Below are positions 1-7,999 of a DNA stretch of 18,490 bases, piece after piece (the first letter of the stretch is position 1; each line of letters opens with the position of its first letter). The DNA is from an uncultured Clostridia bacterium (lineage in GTDB: Bacteria; Bacillota; Clostridia; TANB77; CAG-508), in assembly GCA_934122035.1 (NCBI GenBank), contig CAKOVP010000027.1, forward strand, positions 1 through 18,490, written 5' to 3'. The notes beneath the pieces were generated by a model that was not told the DNA's origin, did not search any database, and saw only the letters and a program-made list of their open reading frames with translations. A program made the position numbers and the translations under genes.

Positions 1-2082
1 GGTATAGTTATTACAAAAGACCCAGTTGTAACCTATGTTCCACTATATGTAAGAGATGGAATGATTTCGACACAATATATAATGACAACTCTTGAAGAGT
101 TAGGTCTATTAAAGATGGATTTCTTAGGACTTAGAACTCTAACAGTTATACAAGATACTATAAATTTGGTTAAGAAAAATAGGGGAATAGACGTAAAATT
201 TGACCAAGGAATGAATGATCCAAAGGTATTCAAATTATGGCAAGACGGAAACACGATGGGAATATTCCAGTTTGAGAGTCAGGGAATGACAAACTTCATG
301 AAGGAACTTAAGCCAGACTGTTTGGAAGATTTAATTGCCGGAGTTTCATTGTATCGTCCTGGACCAATGGACCAAATTCCAAGGTATATTTCGAATAAAA
401 AAGACCCAGACCATGCTGTGTACACACATGACAGCCTAAAGCCAATATTAAAAGTAACTTATGGCTGTATGGTTTACCAAGAGCAGGTTATGCAGATAGT
501 TAGGGACTTAGCTGGATATTCGCTAGGACGTGCAGATTTGGTACGTCGTGCCATGGGTAAGAAAAAACTAGAAGTAATGGCAAAAGAAAGAGAAATATTT
601 ATACATGGTCAAGTAGACGAAAATGGGAACATAATAGTACCAGGCTGTGTAAGAAATGGAATAGACGAAAAATCTGCCAACAAGATATTTGATGAGATGT
701 CTGAATTTGCAAAATATGCGTTTAATAAATCACACGCTGCGTGCTATGCAGTTGTATCATATAGAACAGCATACTTAAAAGCATATTATCCAACAGAATT
801 TATGGCAGCAATGCTAAACAGCTTCTTAGGAAATTTAGATAAAATTCCAGAGTACATTGATGAATGTAAAAGAATGAACATAGAAATTCTAAAGCCAGAC
901 ATTAACAGGAGTTATACCAAGTTTACAGTTGATGACGGCAAGATAAGGTTCGGACTAGGAAGTATTAAGAACGTTGGACTTGCTGCAGTAGATACGATTG
1001 TTGCAAATAGAGAAAAGAATGGAGAATACATAAGCTTTACAGACTTTTGCGAAAGAATGGAAGGTGAAGCCGTAAATAAAAAATGTATAGAGAGTTTAAT
1101 AAAAGCAGGAGCATTTGATAATTTTGCAGAAACTAGAAGTACATTAATGGCTTCGTTTGAAGACATAATAGACACAATTTCTGGAGCATCAAAAAAGAAC
1201 ATACAAGGTCAAGTTTCGATGTTTGATATGGCGATGTCACAAACAGACTCAAGCAAAGATGATATGGAAAAGCTAAAATACAAATATACAACTCTAAAAG
1301 AATATTCAGATCAAGAATTATTATCAATGGAAAAAGAGATGCTCGGAATATATGTATCTGGACATCCACTTGAAAAATATAGAGAGCTAATAGAAAAATT
1401 TGCAGATGTGAACACACTTAAAATGAGAGAAGCAAGCGAATTAGTTAGCACAGAAAACGAAGAAGATGTGTCACCAGAAAAATTAGCTGGAAGAGTACAA
1501 CAATTAAAAGATGGACAATTTATAAAATATGCTGGAATAATAACTGGAATAAAGAAAAAATACACAAAAAACAACAAGCTAATGGCATTTGTTACAATAG
1601 AGGATTTGTATGGAAGTGTAGATGTAATAGTATTTGAAAACTGCTACAATCAATGTTCAAACGAATTAATAGATGAGAATATAGTGCTAGTAGAGGGACG
1701 TCTAAGCATAAGAGAAGACGAAGCTCCAAGCATAATTGCAAGAACAATAAGAAACTTAGAAGATGTAGCAAATAATCCAAAAGCATTTACTGTTAATGGC
1801 GTAAAGAAAAACGGAACAGGCACAAATGGTGTAAATGGAGTAAAACAAACAGTTCAAATTCCAAGAAAAAAGCTAAACATAAACATAACTAATTTAGATG
1901 AAGCAAAAAAAGATAGACTTAGAGGAGCATTAAAATTCTTCAATGGAGATAGAAACAACACTCAAGTAGAAATAATAAATGGAGAAGAAATAGCTCCAGC
2001 AGGAGGATTATTCGTAACACCAGAAATATTAGAAGAAATACAAAAAATTGTAGGAATAGAAAACGCAGTATTTGAAAAATAA
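1..2082 (+). CDS. dnaE: DNA polymerase III subunit alpha, DnaE type (5'-truncated)
   Basis: Replicative DNA polymerase catalytic subunit, missing its N-terminal part because the frame is already open at base 1; 693 residues remain of a family usually about 1100-1200 long. The first visible residues (GIVITKDPVVTYVPL) and the following LLKMDFLGLRTLTVI block belong to the alpha-subunit polymerase region. Further family landmarks are SLYRPGPMDQIPRYI, GRADLVRRAMGKKK and AFNKSHAACYAVVSYRTAY, then helix-hairpin-helix sequence and, around residues 510-590 of the visible part, an OB-fold (YAGIITGIKKKYT...MAFVTIEDLYGSVDVIVF). An internal ATG at 61 is not the start, since family sequence continues upstream of it. 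A hairpin terminator follows 57 bp after the stop. The domain order matches DnaE rather than PolC, although the diagnostic N-terminal PHP domain lies outside the window. Confidence 0.97.
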   Translation, partial: GIVITKDPVVTYVPLYVRDGMISTQYIMTTLEELGLLKMDFLGLRTLTVIQDTINLVKKNRGIDVKFDQGMNDPKVFKLWQDGNTMGIFQFESQGMTNFMKELKPDCLEDLIAGVSLYRPGPMDQIPRYISNKKDPDHAVYTHDSLKPILKVTYGCMVYQEQVMQIVRDLAGYSLGRADLVRRAMGKKKLEVMAKEREIFIHGQVDENGNIIVPGCVRNGIDEKSANKIFDEMSEFAKYAFNKSHAACYAVVSYRTAYLKAYYPTEFMAAMLNSFLGNLDKIPEYIDECKRMNIEILKPDINRSYTKFTVDDGKIRFGLGSIKNVGLAAVDTIVANREKNGEYISFTDFCERMEGEAVNKKCIESLIKAGAFDNFAETRSTLMASFEDIIDTISGASKKNIQGQVSMFDMAMSQTDSSKDDMEKLKYKYTTLKEYSDQELLSMEKEMLGIYVSGHPLEKYRELIEKFADVNTLKMREASELVSTENEEDVSPEKLAGRVQQLKDGQFIKYAGIITGIKKKYTKNNKLMAFVTIEDLYGSVDVIVFENCYNQCSNELIDENIVLVEGRLSIREDEAPSIIARTIRNLEDVANNPKAFTVNGVKKNGTGTNGVNGVKQTVQIPRKKLNINITNLDEAKKDRLRGALKFFNGDRNNTQVEIINGEEIAPAGGLFVTPEILEEIQKIVGIENAVFEK

Positions 2083-2138
2083 TGATTATTTTATATGAAA
2101 TGTTAGCACAAGCGAGTAATTATAATTAATGTAATAAT

Positions 2139-2192
2139 AAAGAACCAGTTTTGAACTTACTTTAAAGTATTGTTCAATCTGGTTCTTTTTAT
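2139..2192 (+). terminator. Rho-independent terminator after dnaE, possibly bidirectional
   Basis: The left arm aagaaccag..ttgaac and right arm gttcaa.ctggttctt pair over about 15 bp with a small internal bulge, and a run of Ts follows on the plus strand. Read on the minus strand the hairpin is followed by a weaker T-rich tract (ttctttattatt), so it could also end the convergent prepilin-like transcript, whose stop codon is at 2266. Confidence 0.85.
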
Positions 2193-2265
2193 ATGAAGTT
2201 AAATTTATATAATTATAATTTTATTAAAAGTAGTTTACAAATTAAACTTCTATTTTGTGAAATTG

Positions 2266-4389
2266 TTACATTCCTGAATATGATGGATCTGTGTAACCGC
2301 AAATCGAACATCTGCCTGTTGAATCAAATGTGTGCATACATGTCATTCCACAAATCGAACAAGTTCCAGTTGTAGAGTCGTATTGGTGTTGGCATATCAT
2401 TCCGCAAGTCATGCATCCTCCATTTGACCATATATGAGAACATTCATAATTACAAATACTACATCTTCCATCCATCCACATATGAGAACATTCATAATTA
2501 CAAATACTACATCTTCCTGTCGAAGAATCATATTGATGTTGACATTCATAACCACATCTACTACATCTACCATTCATCCAAACAGCCCCATCTGACATAT
2601 GATCACATATTGTTCCACATTTCCTGCACATGCCATTGCTCCATAAAGACGAATCAGCGTTATGGGTACACTGCATTCCACAGTAGCGACAAACTCCATT
2701 TTCCCAATACATAGATCCATAGTTTTCATCATGTTTGCATTGATACAAACAAACAGAACAGATTCCCATAGAACCAAAGGTATGATCTAGTCGTATTCCA
2801 CAAGTTGAACATTTGTGATACATAGCATCCTCTCCCGTCGTCGTATCGCCTGTTTCCCATGCATGTGGGTAATTTTCATTTCCACATCTAAAGTTGCAAT
2901 AACTACATGTACTAACTCCAGTATCTGTGTTTTGAATAAAATAAGCTTGTCCATTTCCTTCAAAACCATCTAATTCACTATTACCGTGATTACATTTATA
3001 ACCACATATTCTACATGTAGCATAACTATTAGCAGTATATTCAAAGATGTGTGAGCACGTTGTATTACATTTTGTACATCTTCCTGAACTTATTGAATTA
3101 TCATATGTATGTGACTCTATATATCCACAGTCACTACATTTATGTGATGATTCATCATAATACTTAAATTCTATATGCTCATAAGTTCCTCCACATTCAC
3201 TACATTTATGCGAATTTGAGTCCCATTCTTGGAATGTATGATTTGCATATTCTCTACAGGTTGAGCAGAGATGTCTTGACGAATCTACGTCTTCATTATA
3301 ATTATGTTTCTCACTGTATCCACAAAGTTCACAGTAGTGTTTATCTCCTTGAACTTTCCATCCGCTTGTGTGTAAGCATATATTTGTTACAACAAAGCTT
3401 GATACTACTTCTTTATTTTCTGTTGCATTATATAATCTTGCCCAAATTGTTGTATTTTCTGTAATGTTTACCTCTGATGTGTAATTCTTCCAGTTCTTGC
3501 TATTAACAGTTGAAGCAACTTGATATTGCAATACATATCCTGGGAAGTTTGCTGAAGGAGCAATTTTTACATCCAACGAAGTTGTTGGTGCAACTGTTGA
3601 TGGTGTAAATATTATATCCTTAGCACTTGGCGCTGCTAGTAATTTGTATGGTCCAAATTTTTGAGAAGTACTCTTTCCATTTATACTAGCCTTTATCCAT
3701 AAATAATAATCTCCTGAAGTAGTTACAGTATAAACAGTTTCACTGTTCATTGTTTTTTCATCTTTATTTTCTACTGATAAATTAGTTCCATTTGACAAAC
3801 CTACTGGTTCATCATCTGAAGTGTCTGTTGTCCATAATATTTTTACTGAATTATCTGTTATTGTTTCTCTACTGCTCTTTATAGTTATTACAACTTGTTG
3901 TTTATAACTTTCTGTTGTACTACTTGATGGATCTACCTCAATTGATATTTTGTTTTCAACGGGCTTACCATCACTAGTAGTATTTTCTATGTCACCAGTT
4001 GATGGATCCACTAAAAATTCATGTTCACATTTTACAATTTTAACTTTAATTTTGTTGTTTTCAGCAGTTTCACATTCTACATCTTTTCCATCATTTATTA
4101 GTTGTTCTTGTAAATTTTGAGCTGTTACTACTTTACCATCCAAATGATATACTGTTGAATAAGCCATTTTAATTGCTTCTTTGTCTGCTTGTATACAATT
4201 TTGTTCTTTTGCAAATATTGTCCTTTGAACGATTCCGTTATTTCCCAATGTAAGGTTAAGTGCTATACCAGCCAAAATAAGCAGAATTACTATTGTAACA
4301 ACTAATGCAATTAAAGTTATTCCTTTATTTTTTTTGCTTATATTTTTCGCTTTTTCGAGGGATTTTTCATTTAATTTTTTATTTTGCAT
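2266..4389 (-). CDS. Prepilin-like surface protein with C-terminal array of CxxC modules
   Basis: A 707-residue secreted or surface protein. Residues 19-50 form a type IV prepilin-like N terminus: KKNKG followed by ITLIALVVTIVILLILAG, predicting prepilin peptidase cleavage after Gly23. The usual Glu at mature position +5 is Ala here, and +1 is Ile, not Phe. Residues about 145-335 are beta-rich Ig-like sequence without cysteines. Residues 338-698 hold 17 CxxC motifs, mostly C-x2-C-G-x-x-C-x-H, spaced 15-40 residues apart and most regular at the C terminus. Such Cys/His modules often bind zinc or form disulfides, but no known function can be assigned. ATG is preceded by AGGAG six bases away. 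It lies 18 bp downstream of the FxLYD-like gene, apparently in one operon. The prepilin N terminus is secure; the role of the Cys array is inference. Confidence 0.85.
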   Translation of the reverse strand: MQNKKLNEKSLEKAKNISKKNKGITLIALVVTIVILLILAGIALNLTLGNNGIVQRTIFAKEQNCIQADKEAIKMAYSTVYHLDGKVVTAQNLQEQLINDGKDVECETAENNKIKVKIVKCEHEFLVDPSTGDIENTTSDGKPVENKISIEVDPSSSTTESYKQQVVITIKSSRETITDNSVKILWTTDTSDDEPVGLSNGTNLSVENKDEKTMNSETVYTVTTSGDYYLWIKASINGKSTSQKFGPYKLLAAPSAKDIIFTPSTVAPTTSLDVKIAPSANFPGYVLQYQVASTVNSKNWKNYTSEVNITENTTIWARLYNATENKEVVSSFVVTNICLHTSGWKVQGDKHYCELCGYSEKHNYNEDVDSSRHLCSTCREYANHTFQEWDSNSHKCSECGGTYEHIEFKYYDESSHKCSDCGYIESHTYDNSISSGRCTKCNTTCSHIFEYTANSYATCRICGYKCNHGNSELDGFEGNGQAYFIQNTDTGVSTCSYCNFRCGNENYPHAWETGDTTTGEDAMYHKCSTCGIRLDHTFGSMGICSVCLYQCKHDENYGSMYWENGVCRYCGMQCTHNADSSLWSNGMCRKCGTICDHMSDGAVWMNGRCSRCGYECQHQYDSSTGRCSICNYECSHMWMDGRCSICNYECSHIWSNGGCMTCGMICQHQYDSTTGTCSICGMTCMHTFDSTGRCSICGYTDPSYSGM
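2432..2517 (-). repeat. 38-bp perfect direct repeat inside the CxxC array
   Basis: Two identical 38-bp copies lie at 2432-2469 and 2480-2517, with a 48-bp period equal to one 16-residue module (CSICNYECSH plus linker). Identity at the nucleotide level, including wobble positions, indicates a recent duplication or conversion of a module within the prepilin-like gene. Confidence 0.95.
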
Positions 4390-4407
4390 TACATTCTCCT
4401 TTTATTT

Positions 4408-4809
4408 TTATTGTTCTGTAATAATATAATTTGCTGTATCTTGTGGTGCATCCCACATTCTTGCAGTTATTTGAGTTATTTCTCCAGCCTCAAGTTTTTC
4501 AACATAGACTTCAACTTCGCCTAATTTTTCTCCGAATTTATTTAAGAATTCAACCTTAAGTTTATTGGCTGGTAACTGCTTTCCACTTACATTTTTTATG
4601 TCTGCTGAAAAAGTGGTTATTTCAGATTTTGTTGCAATGTTTCCATTTAAAATTTTGTAATTTTCCGTATTCTTAACTTCTAACATTGTATTTTGTGGTG
4701 TTTTAATTTGTTGTTCGGGCTTTTTCTTTCCAAAAACAATAGCACAAATTATACAAATAATTATTAAAAGTAAAATAACAAGAATTAGTAATTTTCTGTC
4801 TTTCTGCAC
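4408..4809 (-). CDS. Membrane-anchored protein with FxLYD-like domain
   Basis: A 133-residue protein with a short basic N terminus, one hydrophobic segment at about residues 7-27 (LLILVILLLIIICIICAIVF) and an extracellular C-terminal part. Residues 50-130 read like a single Ig-like FxLYD-type beta domain: TFSADIKNVSGKQLPANKLKVEFLNKFGEKLGEVEVYVEKLEAGE. The start is GTG (4807-4809), supported by a strong AAGGAGG eight bases upstream on the minus strand. No lipobox is evident, so it is better seen as a signal-anchored protein than a lipoprotein. It precedes the prepilin-like gene by 18 bp and is probably co-transcribed with it, suggesting a shared role at the cell surface. The domain assignment is from pattern only and is moderately sure. 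Confidence 0.75.
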   Translation of the reverse strand: MQKDRKLLILVILLLIIICIICAIVFGKKKPEQQIKTPQNTMLEVKNTENYKILNGNIATKSEITTFSADIKNVSGKQLPANKLKVEFLNKFGEKLGEVEVYVEKLEAGEITQITARMWDAPQDTANYIITEQ

Positions 4810-5168
4810 TAGGTTAACCTCCTTTCCTAATTTTATGACATAATATCTTAAAATTATATAATAATACTTTAAGTGTAACAGATTTCGACACTTTATTCAA
4901 TTAATAAAGTATTACATTTGTGTTACAAAACATAGTGCTTAAAAAGTAATTTTGCTTGATATAAACAGGATTTGCAAAACAGTGATAAGGTTAAAATTGG
5001 AAAAATATTAAAAAAATGAACATAGTATAATAACAAATTAAATGCTCTGGAGTTAAGGTACTAAATATAATATTAATTAATACAAAATACAGCACAAATT
5101 TATTGAAATCCCTGTAAATATGTAATATAATAAACTATAGTGAGTTCTAAGTTTACAAGGAGAAATGA
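4810..5168. other. Divergent intergenic region (359 bp)
   Basis: This AT-rich spacer separates the minus-strand FxLYD/prepilin unit from the plus-strand kinase-like genes. It holds a convincing plus promoter near its right end, listed separately. A TATAAT at 4853-4858 reads toward the minus operon but has no good -35. An isolated TATAAT sits at 5026-5031. Two interleaved inverted repeats occur at 4863-4913 (aatacttt/aaagtatt) and 4874-4927 (tgtaaca/tgttaca). No credible ORF with an RBS is visible. Confidence 0.6.
5103..5131 (+). promoter_or_regulatory. Sigma-A-type promoter for the kinase-like pair
   Basis: TTGAAA (5103-5108) and TATAAT (5126-5131) are separated by exactly 17 bp. Transcription would start near 5138, giving a leader of about 30 nt to the ATG at 5169. 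Confidence 0.8.
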
Positions 5169-6470
5169 ATGAACAGAGAGAAGCAGTTTTTGAATCAAAT
5201 TGATAACAACTCTGGAAATTGTAATAGGCTAATAGATAGTATTTTAGGTTTAATAAATCAAGATAGTTCGTTGACTAGTAGAAAATCATTTTTTACTAGA
5301 TTTTTTAGGCGAGCTCAAAAATCTGCCTACAATATAATTGATGAAAACTTTGTAAAGATTTTTAACAAAATGAATAATAGTGGTAGGCAAGCTTTTTTAG
5401 GTGTTCTTATGAAAAGGGGAAACTATGTTGAAATTATAGTAAAAAATCTTGATCTTGTTATAGAAACGATGACTGCGGATAAAGAGAATATCTTTAATAT
5501 AAAAGAATTTTATGATTCTATTTTAGACTATAATATAGACTTTGTTGAAGAAAATTTAAGAAGAATACTGGAAGAAACAAAGGCACCATGTTTTTTTACA
5601 ACTATTAGCTATTTTAAAGCAAAAAGACCATGCTTTGAATCTAATGTTACTGGAATTATAAATAGACAAATGAATACCAGAACAAAAGATATAGCAATTT
5701 CTATGCTTAGTAGGGCTGTTCAAAAGTTTCCTACATACTTAGATGAAAGAGAAATTATGAGTACTAATAAAGATATAGAAGATTATTCAACAACATTAGA
5801 AATAATGATAAAAGAACTATTGGCAGATCAGCAAAAATCTCCATCAGACATTGTTCAAATAGGAGTAGGATCTTCTACTAATGTATATTTAATAGGCAAT
5901 AAAGTTTTAAAAGTTGGCGCACCAAAAGTAAGATATAATATTCCAAATCACAAGAGAATATTACAGCCATTAACAAGAAAAAACTTTACTTCTAGAAATG
6001 GCTGCCCTTTTGTAAATGTAGAAATTACAGATTATGTTAGTACATATATAGATCAAGAAGCAAAAAGAAAAGTTGCGATAAGTAGCTTAAAAGAAGATGG
6101 AAAAATAGAAAATGCAGAGAATTTGAATGATGATGATATTCTGTATTTGCTATATAAAGAAATTAGAGATAGTGGAATACTTATTACAGATTTTGCTTGG
6201 AGAAATTTTGGAGTTTTACAAAAAGAAAATACTCCAACTTTGCATAATCAAAAAATAAAAGTATCACCAAATTCTGTTGGACTATATCCGCCAATAGAAA
6301 ATGATACACTGGAAAAAGGTGAAATAGTTTATATAGACTTGGAACATATCTATAAAGAGGATGATAAAAGCATAAATTGGCCATGTAACAGCAAGTCGCA
6401 GCTATTTGAATTAAGATACCAAAGAGAAAAAAATATAACACAAAAGATACAGGACGAAATGGAAAGATAA
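5169..6470 (+). CDS. Putative atypical protein-kinase-like-fold protein (paralogue 1)
   Basis: I do not recognise a named family for this 433-residue protein. Residues 1-215 are helical, charged and without clear motifs. Residues 228-395 carry signs of a protein-kinase-like fold: a glycine-loop-like IGVGSSTNVYLIGNKVLKVG (231-250) with Lys248 in the position of the ATP-anchoring lysine; D341-x4-N346 in LITDFAWRNFGVL, the same spacing as the HRD..N catalytic loop; and Asp390 in GEIVYIDLEHI in place of the DFG Asp. The block NIPNHKRILQPLTRKNF is strongly shared with the next gene. There is no signal peptide or membrane segment, so it is probably cytoplasmic. The start at 5169 has AAGGAGA five bases upstream. 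It is followed after 11 bp by its paralogue. The fold is an inference from motif order; the substrate is unknown. Confidence 0.85.
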   Translation: MNREKQFLNQIDNNSGNCNRLIDSILGLINQDSSLTSRKSFFTRFFRRAQKSAYNIIDENFVKIFNKMNNSGRQAFLGVLMKRGNYVEIIVKNLDLVIETMTADKENIFNIKEFYDSILDYNIDFVEENLRRILEETKAPCFFTTISYFKAKRPCFESNVTGIINRQMNTRTKDIAISMLSRAVQKFPTYLDEREIMSTNKDIEDYSTTLEIMIKELLADQQKSPSDIVQIGVGSSTNVYLIGNKVLKVGAPKVRYNIPNHKRILQPLTRKNFTSRNGCPFVNVEITDYVSTYIDQEAKRKVAISSLKEDGKIENAENLNDDDILYLLYKEIRDSGILITDFAWRNFGVLQKENTPTLHNQKIKVSPNSVGLYPPIENDTLEKGEIVYIDLEHIYKEDDKSINWPCNSKSQLFELRYQREKNITQKIQDEMER

Positions 6471-6481
6471 GGAGACATATT

Positions 6482-7678
6482 ATGAGCTTGGAAGAACAAT
6501 TTTTAACAGACTTAGAACAATATCCAGATACTGTTTCAATAGTTCATTCATATATAAAACTAGGTGAAACAATGAAAGCTTTAAAAAAAGAAAATTATAC
6601 TGATGTTTGCAAGGAAGAGCAAGAATTAAGAAAATCCATGGAAGGAATAAATATAGAAGAACTAATAGAAAGAAATTTTGACACAATTTTAAATGGAGTT
6701 ATTAGGAAAAAAGATATATTATCCTTCGTAAATGTATTAAGTTATTACTATAAAGACTGTCAAATTATATATAATAATTTTGAAAAAATAGTGTCTGCAG
6801 CAGATAAAATAGGTAATTTAAGAGACTTGAGAGATTTATACATATGGATAGTTCATAAGCCAAACGGCAAAGAAGTATTCATAGAAAATATTGATTTTAT
6901 ATTAGGATTGGAGCATCCAGAAGCAATAATTGATTTAATTGAGTTGGTAAAAGGTAGAAACAAAGAATTAGATGCTAAAATAGAAAAGGCTTTGAGTAGT
7001 CATTCTAATGGCATTGCAAAAGTTATGTTAGAGAGAGCTTCAGAGGACAATCAAATAGACAATTATGTTGATACCCTGGAATTTATGATTAAAGAAATAT
7101 TAAAGAGTGAAAATAAAAACTATTTGGATATAACCAGAATTGCAGTTGGAAATGGAGAATTTAGCTTTGTATATAAAATAGGAGATAAAATACTAAAAGT
7201 AGGTTCTCCAAGAGGAGAATTTAAAATGCCAAATCATAGAAGAATATTGCAACCACTAGCAAGAAAGGCTTTTAGGAATAGACTTGGTAAAACAATGGCT
7301 TGTGTAGAGATATCTGAGGAAGTTGATACAAATATAGAACAAAAAGATCCAGAGGAATTGTATAAATTATGGAAAGAGCTAAGAGATGAAGGCGTTATAT
7401 GGACAGATGTAACATGGGAAAATGTTGGTAGACTAAAAAAGAAAAATATTCCTTCATTAAATGGAGAAGAAATGTATGTAGAACCTGAAGCTGCAGGATT
7501 TAAGAATAAATATAAGGGAAAACCACTAGAAAAAGGTGAACTAGTTATTCTAGATACAGATTTTATTTTTGAGGAAAATAGTCCATATTTAAGATGGTTT
7601 AATTTTGGATATGCCAAAAGCTTTGAAGATAGATACAAAAAAGAAAATGCATTAAACAAAGAGGAAGAAGAGAGGTAA
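6482..7678 (+). CDS. Putative atypical protein-kinase-like-fold protein (paralogue 2)
   Basis: This 398-residue protein is a tandem paralogue of the preceding gene and lies in the same operon; the SD overlaps the previous stop codon. The N-terminal half (1-210) is helical and diverged. The C-terminal half keeps the same motif order: IAVGNGEFSFVYKIGDKILKVG (from residue 220, Lys239), MPNHRRILQPLARKAFRNR, WTDVTWENVGRL with D309 and N314 at kinase catalytic-loop spacing, and Asp358 in GELVILDTDFIF. The D-N-D triad is conserved in both copies although surrounding sequence is not, which argues that it is functional. It is soluble, with no membrane segment. The region between catalytic loop and DFG-like Asp is about 30 residues longer than in classical kinases. 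Phosphotransfer to a small molecule or a protein are both possible. Confidence 0.85.
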   Translation: MSLEEQFLTDLEQYPDTVSIVHSYIKLGETMKALKKENYTDVCKEEQELRKSMEGINIEELIERNFDTILNGVIRKKDILSFVNVLSYYYKDCQIIYNNFEKIVSAADKIGNLRDLRDLYIWIVHKPNGKEVFIENIDFILGLEHPEAIIDLIELVKGRNKELDAKIEKALSSHSNGIAKVMLERASEDNQIDNYVDTLEFMIKEILKSENKNYLDITRIAVGNGEFSFVYKIGDKILKVGSPRGEFKMPNHRRILQPLARKAFRNRLGKTMACVEISEEVDTNIEQKDPEELYKLWKELRDEGVIWTDVTWENVGRLKKKNIPSLNGEEMYVEPEAAGFKNKYKGKPLEKGELVILDTDFIFEENSPYLRWFNFGYAKSFEDRYKKENALNKEEEER

Positions 7679-7726
7679 AAAACAAGAAAATTGTCGAACG
7701 AAATTTGATTAATTTTAATAAAAAAG

Positions 7727-7754
7727 TTGAAAAAAAAATAAAATATAGTATAAT
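7727..7754 (+). promoter_or_regulatory. Promoter for the small convergent RNA
   Basis: TTGAAA (7727-7732) and TATAAT (7749-7754) are spaced by 16 bp, shortly after the stop of the second kinase-like gene. No RBS-bearing ORF follows before the terminator at 7821-7858, so the product would be a short RNA starting near 7761. Confidence 0.75.
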
Positions 7755-7760
7755 AATAAA

Positions 7761-7858
7761 TGAAATGCTTTTGGTGCATAACACTAAATTTCATATGAGA
7801 ATGGGTAATCAAAGATTACCAAAAAAATCAGGTATGCTTGTACATACCTGATTTTTTG
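7761..7858 (+). ncRNA. Candidate antitoxin RNA of a par/Fst-like type I module
   Basis: A transcript from the 7727-7754 promoter would run about 98 nt to the shared hairpin terminator. It holds, in order: block 1 (7766-7779, UGCUUUUGGUGCAU); block 2 (7789-7803, UUUCAUAUGAGAAUG); a small hairpin GGTAATC-AAA-GATTACC (7804-7820); and the terminator. Block 1 can pair with the convergent peptide mRNA at its second AUG and codons 2-6 (14 bp, two of them G.U). Block 2 can pair with the 5' end of that mRNA next to the SD (15 nt, one mismatch). The two complementary segments lie in the same order and at similar spacing (28 versus 32 bp) at the target, as DRa and DRb do in pAD1 par. Expression is not shown by the sequence; it is inferred from promoter and terminator. 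Confidence 0.65.
7821..7858. terminator. Bidirectional terminator shared by small RNA and peptide gene
   Basis: A 14-bp perfect stem (aaaaatcaggtatg, 7823-7836, with catacctgattttt, 7843-7856) has a 6-nt loop and T-runs on both strands. It lies immediately beyond the minus-strand peptide stop codon at 7859 and ends the plus-strand RNA, so both transcripts carry it and are fully complementary across it. Confidence 0.9.
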
Positions 7859-7999
7859 CTATTTCTTGAATAAATCAATAATAGCTTTTAGCTTTTTTAA
7901 AATTTTAAAAGCATATTTAAGAGTAATAACTATAATATGTAAAGCTTTAAAAAATTTCTTCGAGCGTTTTCTTCTCTTGTTTTGCTTTTGATACATCAT
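7859..7999 (-). CDS. 46-aa cationic amphipathic peptide, candidate type I toxin
   Basis: Residues 4-18 are a dense Lys/Arg cluster (QKQNKRRKRSKKFFK). Residues 19-46 are hydrophobic, with lysines every 3-4 residues (LKYAFKILKKLK), as in an amphipathic membrane-active helix. By count there are 13 Lys, 3 Arg and a single Asp. The start is one of two adjacent ATGs (7997-7999 or 7994-7996), five or eight bases after AAGGAGG (8005-8011). The frame stays open upstream to 8041, but the -10 box at 8030-8035 lies inside that extension, so the longer form is unlikely. The stop abuts the shared terminator. Small size, membrane-active character and convergent overlap with a complementary RNA suggest a type I toxin. 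It lacks recognisable similarity to Fst, TxpA or BsrG. A leaderless bacteriocin-like peptide is the main alternative. Confidence 0.7.
   Translation of the reverse strand: MMYQKQNKRRKRSKKFFKALHIIVITLKYAFKILKKLKAIIDLFKK

Noticed and set aside
2424..2714. Plus-strand ORFs opposite the CxxC array
   Set aside because: Their repetitive His/Tyr/Ile composition is the complement of the Cys-module repeats, and they lack an RBS.
7234..7812. 192-residue minus-strand ORF over the end of the second kinase-like gene
   Set aside because: It is Phe/Ser-rich shadow translation, has no RBS, and overlaps a well-supported gene and the small-RNA promoter.
7765..7851. 28-codon ORF inside the small RNA (plus strand)
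   Set aside because: No Shine-Dalgarno sequence precedes its ATG, it begins only a few bases after the predicted transcription start, and it ends in the terminator stem. Complementarity to the convergent mRNA explains the region better.
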